A program made the position numbers and the translations under genes. Of a stretch of 64,000 nt of DNA, positions 10,001 to 22,587 are shown in pieces; within the stretch, counting starts at the first letter, position 1; each line of letters begins with the position of its first letter. This DNA comes from Vitis vinifera. Lineage: Eukaryota > Streptophyta > Magnoliopsida > Vitales > Vitaceae. Under the pieces are notes generated by a model, which did not search any database, was not told the origin of the DNA, and saw only the letters and a list, made by a program, of their open reading frames with translations. Location of the stretch: positions 5,311,001 to 5,375,000 of the forward strand of contig NC_081811.1 in NCBI RefSeq assembly GCF_030704535.1, in the 5' to 3' direction.

Positions 10001-13000
10001 TCCATAAACTCAATGAATTAATACCACACAAGGAGTGATTGGATTTAAACTTTCTTTAAATATTACAAATTGATTTCACTTTTCAACTATCTAGTGACCC
10101 CGATTCACAAGAAGTCATAAGTTTAAGACCCTGAATTCCATACCTCTTTATCTGCCTCTTCCTTTGTAGCAAAAGCAGTATGCCCCTCCTGCCAAAGAAA
10201 TTCCCGACTCCTACAACCATCAAGTATGTTAACTAGGCCAATGAACAACTAAACAAGATTTTTTAACATATTAACAAATAAGGAATTGGAGAATCATAGT
10301 CGATCATGAAAAACTAAAGCTAATTTGCAAATAATCTCTAATCCTAAAATAACCTCAGGTTAGCTAAACAAGAAAACAGAACAAATTAAAAATCAATAAA
10401 TGCAGACCAAACTACCTTATAAATGGGGTAGGATGGCTGAACTCCCACCGAACAACGTTGCACCATTGGTTAAGTCTCAAAGGCAAGTCCCGGTGTCCCC
10501 TTATCCACTTAGAATAATAGGGATACATGACAGTCTCACTTGTTGGACGAATAGCAATAGGCACTTCCAAATCTGATTGTCCAGATTTTGTTACCCAAGC
10601 GACCTAGGAAAAAGTCAACATTACCAAAATATTAGGTGAGATAGGATTAATAAAATAATTCATAACATTTTTGTCAAATGAGCACCATGAGTTCTTAAAC
10701 AATCTATGTATAACCAATTAGCAAACAAAATATCTCCAGAACAAAGCGACAAATGAAAAAAAAAAAAAAAAAGTAACGCTAATGACAAATAAAAACATGA
10801 AAAGCTATGTGAACTTGACAATTCCTATAATAAAATAGTCCCATACAAAAGCATTGAATAGGCTATGCTTCTACCCAGGATCAACAACAATCGCTTCAAG
10901 AGCAGAAGCCTTTTTTAAAAAAAGAAAAAAAAAAGTTCCATAAGAAGATCAACAGGGGTGAATGCTATTACCAAATTTCAAGAGGCACATTCTGTTGAAT
11001 TCAAAATCAATACCTTAATTAGTAAACAGAATTCACTTTAATCCTATCATATGAAAAGCATTAAAAATCTTACCTCTGGAGCGAAACCCTCAATGTGATC
11101 CTTCTCCTTTTGTAAAACACCAGGTGATACAAAGAGAGGGAAGTAGCAATTCTTGATTTTCATCTTCTTAATCTCCGCATCAAAGAAAGTCTGCATTTCA
11201 ATATCATTCAAAATTTAGCAATAATAATATCTTATTCAAAGTCTAGGAAAAGAAAAACAATAGAAAGGGAGGAATTAACAGCAACAACTAGGAGCCAAAC
11301 ATCCTGGGAATGATTTCAGAGAAGTATCATACATGTTGAAGCTGAAACATGTGTGTCCTAAATCTCTCTTTTCGTGGTGGAGGGGTATCTTTTGGGTCTG
11401 ATAGCCTTTCCTTTCCAGATTTCATTGACAGGTTGAGGTTGGCCAAAGGCCACGGGCAGGGTGTATTGTCCATTTAGCTCTTTTATTTTGTTTTCTCTTC
11501 ATTTGGGTATTCTTTGTATTGTATACTTCTTGTTTACCAAGGTAGCATCCACTTTCCTTTGCTGGGGGTGCTTTGATATAGTTCTCATTTGCATATAAAA
11601 ATAACTGACCAACCAGGAAAGAAAAATTTTCTCATTGCATAGTTCAGACTTACTTGCATCGTCTCCCAGACTGCCATAGTCCATGGCCTCAGAATGTAAC
11701 AGCCTGATATATCATAGTACTCAATCATTTCACCATTGACGCAAACCTAAACAAACCAAAGAAAGCTTAGATGGTCAAGGGCAACAATACTTGTACATTC
11801 TAAAATATGATAGCTAGCAAGGAAGCATTATATCGAACATGAATCACAGATATAATTTTGTTTGTAGGGCTATTAAATTAACACAACAGTGAAACAACAT
11901 CCACAAGTTACAGAATTCTAAATAACAAAATATAATATAGCATTCCAGCTAAGGCAATGAAATCCTATCCTGGGCTAATATTATTTCTCCGCTGATCTCT
12001 ATATTGTGCAACCACAAATCATTCCATAACTGTTCAGGGGCAACAAACATGATAGTTCACCAACCTAGGACCAAGATTTTCAATGCATCTGCAGTATCTA
12101 TTGAGTAAAGAATAAATTTCCAGTCACTAGAAGTTAACAAGATTAGAAACTTATAGACGACCACAATAAGTTTGTAACAATCTGTTTTCTAACCTATTGC
12201 TTTAGATAGTAAAAATTTTTAATAAATTTTTGTTAAGTGTTTCAAAGATTTATCACTCAAAAATCATTGATCATGGTGTTGTGCCATTCCAGTCCTAGAG
12301 AATCTAATAAGGGCATAGGCTTTCTAGTTTTACTTGAATACAAGATACTTCCAATGTGAATAAATCATATCTACACATTAACATATCTACCTTATGGCAG
12401 ATTGTGTTTCTCAGAGTTCTTTTTCTCATAGAAGTTCATAAAAGAACCCTAAAAAAAAAAAAAAAAAAAGAAAAAAAACTAAAATATGGGAGAAATGCAT
12501 CACAGACAATAGTTGGTAATAATTAGGTGGCATTAGCCCCTTAGAATAGAACCCCTATGACACTCCAAGCATTCCTGACTAGAGATATACTTTTTGATGT
12601 CAGCAATCAAAATATGGTAAGCAAAAAGGAAATCAGAAAAATAAAACTGAGAAGCTCAAGGCTATGTTTGGTTCAAGAAAAATTTGAAGGAAAATGAGAG
12701 TAAAAGAAAATAGAGGGAAAAAATAAAAGGAAAGAAAAAGTGAAGGAAAATAAAAATTGATTTAAATTCAATAAATGATTTTTATATACTGCTTCAAACT
12801 CATTTCACTTACTTTAACTCTTCTATATAAAAATTAAACAATTTAAAATTCACAATTTTCTTACTAATTTTAGTTATATTTGATTTTTTTTACTTTTTTC
12901 ATAGAATTTTCCAGGAACCAACCAAAATCTAAAAAAAAAAAAAAGGACTTCCACTTTTAAATTCCAATAAAATTGTTCTATAGCCACTAAACCTGATGGA

Positions 13001-13257
13001 GCAATGCATACCTCAGAATACCATTCCCCAAAGTTCTCCTCCTTCTTATAGGAAAGGCCTAAACCAGTCTCTTTCTTCACCTCCTTCTTTTTCCCACCTG
13101 AAAAAAGTCAACAATAAAATTTAGAGGAACCAATACGACCATCACATAGATACAGAAAAAGCTCTTACACTGCAGAGAGGAGCAAATACTCACCACCCTT
13201 TGCATTGGCATTAGCCTTTTTTCCCTCACCAGACTTTTTTCCCTCACCACTAGCCAT
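7096..13257 (-). CDS. Proline-tRNA ligase, cytosolic (archaeal/eukaryote-type), 12 coding exons
   Basis: Charges tRNA-Pro with proline for cytosolic translation; related to Arabidopsis At3g62120. Coding exons on the minus strand: 13257-13194, 13097-13012, 11746-11654, 11190-11074, 10603-10416, 10210-10144, 9703-9581, 9442-9290, 8936-8652, 8502-8284, 7868-7778, 7160-7096. They total 1551 nt, giving 516 aa with frame kept at every junction. A lysine-rich N-terminus is followed by the class II core: [15 protein letters not shown], the RWEF...[14 protein letters not shown] motif 2 region, [11 protein letters not shown], and the [13 protein letters not shown] motif 3 region. The C-terminal domain keeps cysteines in APWCDE, TLCAPF and NCF, and ends GRSY with the terminal tyrosine typical of this ProRS class. 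The sequence looks intact. Introns 2 and 3 are long, and intron 2 holds a MITE. Confidence 0.95.
12660..12928. repeat. MITE-like element in prolyl-tRNA synthetase intron 2
   Basis: The left end TATGTTTGGTTCAAGAAAAA and the right end (reverse complement TTTTGGTTGGTTCCTGGAAA) form imperfect terminal inverted repeats around an AT-rich core of about 270 bp with no coding potential. The GTTTGGTTCC-type terminus is common among grape intronic MITEs as I remember them. No clear target-site duplication was found. A related end, CTGTTTGGTTGCTGAG, occurs at about 40795. Confidence 0.5.
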
Positions 13258-13272
13258 CTCCTTAACTTAGTC

Positions 13273-13936
13273 CTAAGAAAAACATCAAACAAAAATGGAA
13301 TTAAAACATACTGAAACTAAACCATACAGCCAAAACAGAGCAAAATGCATTCTCTTGACGGGAAATTCTACAAGCCACAGCCGAATCATACAAACTACTC
13401 ATTTACCCATGTGTACAAACGCACCATACGCACGAATCCAAACGAGTAAATTGAAAAAAAAAAAAAAAAATTACTATGCAATTAGGTGATAGACGAGAAA
13501 CCCAGACAGCTAATTGAACCAGAAACGCGCATATGGGAAATTCTTCAATGAAAAAACAACCAATTAACAGTCTAGGAAGCATATATGATGAGTATGCGAC
13601 CTAAATCACGAGATCCGTGTACAAGGGGGTTGCCACTCCAGCGGTCAAACCGTGGATTGGGGTTTCGGGAGGGGAGGCAACCCCAATCGGCGAGCTGAGA
13701 GTTTCGGATTCAAGAATTCACCTTCCAGAAATCCACTTGCAGCCCTGATAGGAAACCATCTACTTTTATGTTTGAGAAAGCATTGTTTCATTTCTTTTGT
13801 TTTGAGATTACATGTTATAGATAATGGTTTATATTCTCATCATCTCATCTCATTTCATCTAAGAAGAAAAAGAAGAAGAAGAAGAAGAAGAAGAAGGAAG
13901 GAAGAAGAAAGGGTGTGAAGATAGAGCTGTGCATAC
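13273..13936 (-). other. 5' UTR intron of prolyl-tRNA synthetase
   Basis: The minus strand shows CCGCCAG followed by the donor GTATGC at 13936, and a pyrimidine-rich TTTTTCTTAG acceptor ending at 13273, 15 bases before the ATG. A leader exon would therefore lie at about 13937-14000. The intron contains an AAG/GAAGAA microsatellite at 13861-13910 (plus strand). Inferred from splice-site consensus only. Confidence 0.6.
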
Positions 13937-13999
13937 CTGGCGGCGGAGGCAGAGACAGGGGAGGGAAAACACTGAGGAACTCGTTTTCTCTATTGATGT

Positions 14000-16058
14000 T
14001 TAACCTTACCCACCCAGCGTTGAAATCAAGCCCCACTATAAAACCCCTTCCTATTTGATTTTTATTTTCCTCTACTAAATTACACCACACCCCCTCATTT
14101 TCTTAGTTCTTATGAGATGCCCCTTCCTTTAATTTACTATTGTGAAAAGTGAAAGGCAAATTAGAGCTTTATTCCCTTTTCATCACACCCACAGCTAACT
14201 TTTGTGATTCCTCTTCTAAAATCCCTTCATTTATGACTATTCAAAAAATTAATATGAATGAAGAAATCCAAACTAATTAGACCGTATTTGACAATGTTTT
14301 TACTTAAGGTATTTTTTAAAAATATTTTTAAAATTTTTAAAAGTGTTTCTTAAAATTTATATCCAACACTTAAGCTTCATTTTATAACAGTTTTCAATAA
14401 CAGTTTTTTGTTTTTTAGAACAAAAAGACTGAAAAACACATTTGTCAATTATAAACTATTTTTTGTTTTTTGTTTTTTCATAAAACAAAAAACATTGTAT
14501 TTTTAGATAATTTTTTTTAGTTGTTTTTTTTTTCAATTGGTTTTTTAGAGTTGTTTTAAAGAATAATTATACAAACATATATAATGATTAAAAATAAAAC
14601 TATGGATATAAAAATTATTTTTAAAATATATTTAAAAATAAGTTAAAAATAATTTTAAGTTTTCAAATAGACTTCTGTTCTACAAACAGATAACAATTTT
14701 CAAAAATTGTTCTTAAAAGCTATTTTTTTTAATTGTTTTAAAAAACAGTTATCAAACAAGGTCTTATTTTTTGTTTTCAAAAACATTTTTTAAACTAAAA
14801 ACGTTTTCTGAAATTACTCTCAAACGGGTTATATAAGAAAAAATATAATGAAGTTCAATTTGATTTTTTGTGATACCTAGATTCCTTTTAAAGCACCTTA
14901 ACATGTGATTGATTTTTATCATCCTATTAAAAGAGGATGCCTTTTGAACCAACCCAAATCAATCTATTTGAAGAAAAAAATATGGATTTTTATGACAAAT
15001 TTTGTTTAAAGAATTTATGGCTTAAAAAATAATTTAACATGAAAAAAAATTTTTAAAATTGCTTATTATATAAACTCTAATTTGATTTATATAAATATTC
15101 TTTTAAACTTAATAAAAATTTGAGACTATAGTTTGAATGAAGTTGTCCCAATTTGAAACCCTTGGACACCAAGCTATTGAGACATGGTAATATTCTTGGA
15201 ACATGTCTACACCCATTTACATTCATTACAATTTTACTCCGGATCTGCATATCCGTGCAGTGCAAGCAGTCAAAACTTCTGGATCCAATTCAATTCTGGG
15301 TCTATGTATTAAAATATTTAAATTAGAAGGTCAACTAAATGCAAGCAGAGAACGTGCAGTGCAATCAACACACTGCATCCATTTGTTTTTTAAAGTAAAG
15401 ATTTGACAGTGATCCCATCCATACTAGCATCTCTCTCTTCTTTTTTTTTTCTCATAGCTTCAAACTGTATGAAACCACACCCTGAATCCTTCATGTCTTC
15501 TTTGGAAGACCATCACTGCTCATAGCTCGCCCAATAACACAGCCAGCATTTTTACAATCAAGACATCTTAAGATTGGTTTAGGCATCTACCCAATGGCCA
15601 TGGAGAAAAGAAGAGATCATTTCTCTACTCCACACTAATCAATCATGAACATCATCTCTAACCCAGATCATATAAGAGCACAATTATGTTACCATAATAT
15701 CTGAATCAAGGAAGATCTTTATTGTTCCATGGCATTTCAAATTGAGAAACAGAATTCGAAGGACTAACTTCAAGCTAGAGTTACATTTTGGGTATAAATG
15801 TTTCTCCTTCCAATGAAATAAAAAAGAGAGGAAAAAAAAATAGAATGTAACAAAGAACAAAAAACTTGGGGTTCTATCCGTCTGATCACCATTCCCAAAC
15901 TAACATGGTCTGTGTTGTATTTCATTTATCATGGGAAAAAAAAGTAAAGCAAGGAGGAGCAGGAGACACAGATTTTCACTGAGGCTAGCAGGATGAACTA
16001 CTCCCAAGGCTCCCCCTTTGGGAGGAACCATCAACTACAAAACAATTCAGTAAGAGGC
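14000..16058. other. Intergenic region between prolyl-tRNA synthetase and SEC23
   Basis: Apart from the MITE at 14280-14763 there is no supportable gene. The synthetase promoter lies at the left end. The last few hundred bases (about 15600-16058) are probably the SEC23 3' UTR. The rest is AT-rich with poly(A)/poly(T) runs. Confidence 0.5.
14280..14763. mobile_element. Tourist-like MITE with TTA target duplication
   Basis: The left terminus GACCGTATTTGACAATGTTT and the right terminus (reverse complement GACCTTGTTTGATAACTGTT) form inverted repeats, and both sides are flanked by the trinucleotide TTA. A 3-bp TTA duplication with short G-rich-ended inverted repeats is the signature of PIF/Harbinger-derived MITEs. 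The element is 484 bp, AT-rich and non-coding. The interior contains a second inverted stretch around 14390-14490 that could be a nested copy. Confidence 0.65.
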
Positions 16059-19000
16059 TTAGCTTGGTTCCGGTGGCACTAGTTTCAAACCACGCATCCA
16101 CTCGCAGAAGCTAGGATCATCAAAGTGAAGAAAACTGCTTTTCAGCTTAACCCGCTGGTCTGCTGTCAAAGTTCGAAGTTGAGGGAATCTTGCCTCCTGC
16201 ACTCAAGTTTTAAATTTGCAGTTGTCTTAGAGCTAACTCACAGTATGACACTACTTTTAACTCGATCAATAAAAAATTAAGCATCACAGATAATGTAGTC
16301 ATCAATGCAGAGATCAATTGCATGAGATCACAGTAAAATTATTATTAAAAAAAACCGTTATACTCTTATATTTTCCCAATTTACCTGCTCGTAAGGAGGA
16401 TCTTTGTGTGCTGGTATTAGGCGAGAAACAAAGTATCGAGCCTGAGAACTTCCCTCCTGTCAAAGACCCAGACCCATTAAGGGATTTCTTTCTTTGTGGT
16501 TAAGTGGAACATATAAAGCAAATAACACAAACAAATAAAGAATGTGAAAGGAAAAAATGACAAACTTTGAATGCAAGGATCCGAGGAGCCGGAAACCGGG
16601 ATTCAGTGAGCTCTTCTGCCAATGTTCTGCAAGCTGCTAAGGCTGAAGCACTTTTTCCTTCATCAGCGGCAAGTTCAGCACCCTGAATGCCACCATTTGA
16701 TGGAAATATGTTTAACACACACAGGCAACAAACACAAAACAAAGGAGACAGAAAAAAAAAAAAAAAGAGGAAAAAAAAAGGAGAATATAAAAGGAGAGAC
16801 TGCAATTCTAGCTGGGAAATGCTTGACCAACAAACACAAACAAAAGGAAGTGGATGTCAAAGGAAGCAACTCAGCACAAGAAATACATGGCCTCACATCC
16901 ATAGAGGGATCTGACTGTGATAGCAAGACCTAAAATCTTACAGGTAACAGAAGCTGAAACACATAATTTTCTCTTTATGCTTGAGAATGTCTTAAACATG
17001 ATGCTGGGATGTGTGAGCATGCATCCACATGTCCTTTGTTACACATTATCCGTTTCATTTCTACAATGAGAAGGAAAAAGGACAGTTTTATCTAGGTTAA
17101 AAATTATTTCATTAGTACAACTGCAACCATCTTCTTTTGAGGGATAAAACATCTATTAAAAATCCATCCCGATCTTGCTCATTAATACCAAGATAGTTTC
17201 TTAATCCTCTTTTAAGAATATAAACTGTTAAAACTTGGTCATATGTAGGCTTTATGAAATTATATGTCTGTGTGATGGTTTTACATTCAGAATCTAACAC
17301 AAGTGGTTCAGTAATAATAAAATAAAAACATATTTGCTACTATTATTATTTTCTGCCGTTTTCCTAAAAGCAAAAGTCAAAAGCATGTCTAATAATTTGC
17401 TAAAAAGGTAATAAATCACCTAGTGGCAGCCCAACTAAAGTGTGCCTAGTGTATATATATTTTTGTATGTGTGTGTGGTTATGTTGATATTAAGCTGGAT
17501 ACAGTCTGTTCTCCAGCATTTCTTCTGTGAAGTTACTGTTCTCAATAGTCTAGACTGAAACCTGCATATTCATGCTTGACAGGCCAAGACTTCTGCTACA
17601 ACAAAGACAATGACCCTTATGTTATGTAAATTGCTATTGAAACCAAACTAAATAAATAAATAAATGTATTTGTAGAACAGGAAAGCCTTCAAGGTTGTGG
17701 TATCAACTCAATGTCAACAGTGAAGGTACACAGGAACAAGTGAGGCAATGCAGAACTAATGGTGATTATGGCAATGCTAATGAGGTGATGGTGTTGAGAA
17801 ACTATGATACATGGACACTCCAACTTTATCTAGCATGCCCATGTCATGTCATAGGTGCCGAGTCAATTCATGTCAGATATCCCCACTTTGCCATGGATAT
17901 GACTGTTTGATTTTTGATTGATTTATCTATCATATTTTAAGTTTCAACTTCCTTGACAGAATTTTTTTTTTGATACAACCAAAGCATGTATTAAGAAGCA
18001 CCAAAATGAGGGCACCATATATAGGCAGTATTTACATTTAAAAAAGAGAAAGTCTGCTGGAAAGTAAACATTTATGATAATATTTAGGGATAAGAAAGAA
18101 AATATAAAGATAAAAGACAAAAGATGCAACATAGATGAAGGTGATGGGCACCCCTTTTTTCTATGGGGAAGAAAGAATTTATTAATTAAACACCAGCATA
18201 AAGTACATGGAAAGTATACAAATGGTGCCAGAAGACAACCAAAACAAAGACCAAACCCCTCTAAGATGACCCCATACAGTTAATAAAATCTAGCCAGGAA
18301 CAGACGTCACAGTCCAAGAGGTGGTGTTCTTGAAACCAGAAACAGTGAAGTAGTGGTGATGACAGGAATTGAGTGGTGACAGTTATTGTAGATGATAATC
18401 TTCATGAAAGCAATTGCAGTTTAATGCCTGATTTTTGCAATGCATCAACAACATATTCATAAATCTCTGTCTCATTCACTTAAATAGTGACCAAAAGCAA
18501 AAATTAGGGTGCAAATAGCTATCACTTCCAAACATAAATCACAAACACCCCCTCCCCCACAACATAAACACTCATTCCATGGTTCAAAAAGAAAAATTTA
18601 TGATCAACACCGGGAAAAACATGAAAAACAGAAAGAAATCGGCAACATGATGACCCTGTAAAACACGCAATGCTAAAATAACCAGGAGATAAGGTAAGTG
18701 ACATACCAACCAAATGAAGACATCAGTGCCATGATCAAGAACAACTGCAGCATCAGACTGCATAGCAAGATCATAAGCAGGAAGTTCCTCAAAAGTGCCC
18801 CCTTCCCGGTGCATTAGACAACGAGGTGCTATCATACGAAGAGACAGATCAAAGGATGCATTCAAGAACAAATTTCGCAATACAGACCTCTCATCCTCAT
18901 GACCTACAATGCTTCCTAAAAGTGGACCCCTCCTAAGATGGAATAAGTGCTCTGGCAATACAGAGAGCTCTTTGGGAAACCGATAAAGCTTTGACTTTGG

Positions 19001-21302
19001 TAATTGGGATCCAAATTTAATAGTGATGTCTTTAACTCTTTCATCTATTGTTGCTCGCATATCAATAGCATCAGAATAGTTTTTTGCTTGCAAGAGGGTC
19101 CTCTTAGCAATAAGAACTGCAGCCACATCATCTTGAACACTCCCTAGATATGCTGAAACACTATCCACAGTTGGCAACCTAACAGTAATAACCCTTGAAA
19201 TATCGGCTTGATAAACGTTTGAATATTGAATTGCAAACTGGAAAAACACGTAATCGCTCTTGATGTCTCCTTTAGTTTCCATGGAGAGTGCAAAGCTTTG
19301 TGTTTCTTCAACACTTAGCATTTGAATAGAGAGAGAAGTGTCATTTTTAAAAGTTTCATGAGCATCAGTGTGTGCCTCTTCACCAGGACCCACAACTTGA
19401 GTTATGAGAATATCATCAGAGCAGCGTATCTCAAACAAACCATGGGAACCTGCAGCCCTAGTCGATGCCCTTTGTAAGTTCACACCAAAGGCCTCCCCAA
19501 AGTCATCATGAAGAACCAGAGCACCCCCAGAAGCTTTTGCAAGAGGCTGCAAAATGGGAACTCTTACTGGGCATGTTCCAGCACATAGAATGTCCACCAC
19601 TGTATTTTGTCTGTGAGCCTCCTGACCTAGATGCTCCATCCACTTTAGTGCTGATTTCTCCATATGAGGATAGTTTGGATGACTCAGGGAATGAGGGACC
19701 GATCCAGGGCCATAAGTATTTGGTCCACCAGCACACACAATAATTCTGCTATTACCCCCTGACCTTTTAACTATTCCTCTTGATATTTCAGCTGATGGCC
19801 CTTGAATTATACGCAGAGCAACCTCCACAGCTGTACCCAGGCACCGGTCTCTAGAAGCTTCTGGAAGGTTCAATTTGTATGGCCTCAATGATGAGAATAT
19901 GGTATGTATTACAGGCAGTGAAGCATGTATTGCTGACAGGTATATGCCAGTTCCATAAATCAATGATTTCAAAGAATCCTGAGTTGGTGATTTGTCACCA
20001 GGAAGCACATCAGCAGATGCAAATGAATCCTCTGAAAAATCATATACTGATACAGTGCGACCATACAGTACAATACCAATTCTTGTGGTTGGGGGTAGTG
20101 AATCAACAAATGCATGCAAGGAACTCTGCAAATGCTGGAGGTGTGCTTCATCTAAACACTCGTCTATCACAAGAACAATGGGTGCAGAAATTCTCAAATC
20201 GCCAACTGGAATAAAACCAGGTCTCTTGTTCCCAGTTTGAACATAATCAACCATAGGAGACGACAGTTCTGGATAGTTAAGGAGCTCTTCCTTGCTGGTA
20301 GCCACGTATTCACCTCCACTTCCATTCAGATTTCGACAAATTGCACACTGCCACTGACCTGAACCAAGCAAGATGTTGCAATAAAGATTTGCATAAGCTC
20401 CACAGTTTTGGCAGCGGTGGGGATCACGCTGTATTACTTGAGGACCTGGTGAAATCTCCCTCCCAGGAGAAACCAATGCTCCAAACCCCAAACTTGGAAC
20501 ATTTGCTTGTTTTTTCCGCTTCAATACCTAAAGAATGACATAGGTAGAAGAGAAGCTCCAATTATTTCAAGTTTTTAAGTAAATGGTGAAAAAATGTTTA
20601 CAAAATTTTAAACAAAAGTAATAGTTAGCATTACGGGAATTGTAGATGAAATAAAATGAGAAAACAATAGAAAAGTAATTACAAAATGAACATAAATTCC
20701 CCCAACATATGGAATTTCAAAATTAACTAGATATACCAGGCATCCGCAATAATGTAGATATACAGGCAAAAAATAATAAAGGTAAACATCCTGCCTAACT
20801 TGCAGAGACAGAGAAAGAGAGATACCTTATCTGCTGAAAATAAAACATACGGTGATTTCTCAAGATGCAATGACTCCTCTGTAGCATCAGAAACTCGGTG
20901 CTGCAACTCAGCTGACCCATTTGAATAATAAGGAGGTGAGGATGTGGGCAAAGATGAACTAGAAGAGATAGCAACAGGCTGAGGAGTTGCAGGTGATGTC
21001 CGGAAGGGCACAGCAGCAGGCCGTAGTGGTGAAGAAAAGACAGGAGGGCCAGGGGGAGTGCTCAAATGAGGAATAGGGCTGCCAGTTTTAACCCCATTGA
21101 CTGGTGATAGCAAATTTGGAGTTCTAGTTGAGGGGGAAGGAATCTGTTCTTGCTGTAATCTTGGTGGAGGAAATCTAGCTGCTACAGGTGAGGGAAAGGG
21201 TGGAGGAATTGAATTTTTCTCAGGACGAAGAGTAGGGGCGTCTGGCTGTGTGGGGGTGAGAGAGCCAGAGTATCCAAGGGAAGGTTGCGGTGGGTTAGCC
21301 AT
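16059..21302 (-). CDS. SEC23-like COPII coat protein with proline-rich N-terminus, 5 coding exons
   Basis: Inner-coat subunit of COPII vesicles, acting with SAR1 and SEC24 in ER-to-Golgi export. Exons: 21302-20826, 20527-18707, 16682-16566, 16456-16385, 16196-16059; 2625 nt, 874 aa, in frame throughout. Residues 1-150 are a proline/serine-rich extension starting MANPPQPSLGY, longer than in animal SEC23. A zinc finger follows with Cys198, Cys201, Cys220 and Cys223 (CX2C-X18-CX2C). The trunk (APIVLVIDE...), helical region and gelsolin-like C-terminus (...VFIWLGAEL...LHFDDPSFCEWMRGL) follow. The Arabidopsis protein with this extension that I recall (At4g01810) is the neighbour of SECA1, so the pairing fits. 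The sequence appears intact. Intron 2 is about 2 kb. Confidence 0.95.
16683..18706 (-). other. Long intron 2 of the SEC23 gene
   Basis: About 2 kb between the GTATGT donor after exon 2 and the TTCAG acceptor of exon 3. It contains A-rich runs at about 16749-16790 but no exon or element end that I can support; short open frames here are chance. Confidence 0.75.
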
Positions 21303-21319
21303 TGGAATTCAGAATTCTC

Positions 21320-21984
21320 CTAATAAAGATCCAAGAAGCCGGAGTCAAGTATCAGATTTGAAGAACACAAAAACAATTCAAACCAAAACCCAATTATGAA
21401 AAGAGGATAAAAGGTGAAGGGTTTGAATTGTGAGGAAATTCAATGATGTGATCATATAATTTTCAATAATGTGATTAGAGCAGTACACGATAACTTCAAA
21501 GGACAACTTTAAACAGCCTATAAAGCAGCAACATAATTCGAGCACATGGATCTTAATCTAATATAGTTCTCGGAGAATAAACAGATTTAAGGAATTAATA
21601 GACCAAACCTACAAAACCAAACCCCTGCGACCTAAAACCCCAGGTCAAAGAAAAAGAAAGAATGGGTTTTGATCAAAACCCAATTCTAGGTATCCAGGGA
21701 AAAACCAAGAAGTTAATCAAGAATCCTAAAAAAAACACCAAAGTTTCAACTTCCCGGATCAAAACGTAACAGGGTTTTGATGGACTCCCATTCCAGATTG
21801 AATCAACACCACCAGGCTCTCTGAATCCACGCAATTGGGGTCCTGAAGAGATCCCTGATCACACACAAAAGTCAAACAGAAAGAATAAAAAAAAAAAAGA
21901 AGATCTAGGGTTCTACATCAAACAGAATAAAAATTAAGTGCGTGAAGGAGCAAACTACATATAAGGAAATTGAAAATTGCATAC
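21320..21984 (-). other. 5' UTR intron of the SEC23 gene
   Basis: The minus strand shows GCTTCCCAG then the donor GTATGC at 21984, and an acceptor TTTATTAG ending at 21320, 17 bases before the ATG. The leader exon would run from 21985 to about 22060. Inferred from consensus sites. Confidence 0.6.
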
Positions 21985-22059
21985 CTGGGAAGCGACGAAG
22001 AAGATGATATTGTTTTTTAAATATCAAAGTACCCTCATCGTCATCATTCTACTTCTTCT

Positions 22060-22587
22060 TCCGGGTAGTGTGACAGGCGAGCACTATCTCTCTCTCTCTC
22101 CCCTCTCTCTCTCTCTCTCTCTTCCCTCTTTCCTTGTTTTCTGTTCTTCGTGTGTCGTCTCGCCTATAATTTTACGATGAGCTCTCATTGGATGGCGAAG
22201 CGGAACACGCTAACTTGCACTGCGCCTGCCCCCACACACAATTACTATCGCAACCACAAAATTGGATATACATGGCTCGGGCCTGACCCATCATCAATTA
22301 AACTCGGAAAAGTCCATGATGAGGCCCAGACCAAAATTGAAAATCATAAATGGAAAGCATGGAAACGACGACGTTTTGCCCCATGGATTTTTGGGTCCCA
22401 CTTGAGGCAAAAGGGGAAACGACAGAAGTAGTTCGTACATTCGCACAAAATTTGCATTGGATTTGTGAAGAGCAAAATTGGCCTTCTGTTCATTGCTTTC
22501 CTTTAATTAATTTATCAATACAATATTAATGTAATGAAATGATTTTATTTCTTCCCAAACCCTAGCCTGGCCGTCCACTCTCCGGCC
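22060..22587. promoter_or_regulatory. Shared intergenic promoter region between SEC23 (minus) and LCD (plus)
   Basis: The two genes point away from each other with roughly 500 bp between their likely transcription starts. The SEC23 side carries a CT microsatellite at 22087-22125, typical of plant core promoters and leaders. GGCC/GCCCA-type motifs (about 22278 and 22323) resemble site II elements of housekeeping promoters. Transcription starts were not measured; this is inference from layout. Confidence 0.5.

Noticed and set aside
13652-14090. Open frames with poly-Arg/Lys or poly-Phe
   Set aside because: Products of the GAA microsatellite in the 5' UTR intron of the synthetase gene.
21977-22180. 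Plus-strand frame of 67 aa with a hydrophobic start
   Set aside because: It crosses the SEC23 leader and the CT microsatellite; the SLSLSL composition is a repeat artefact.
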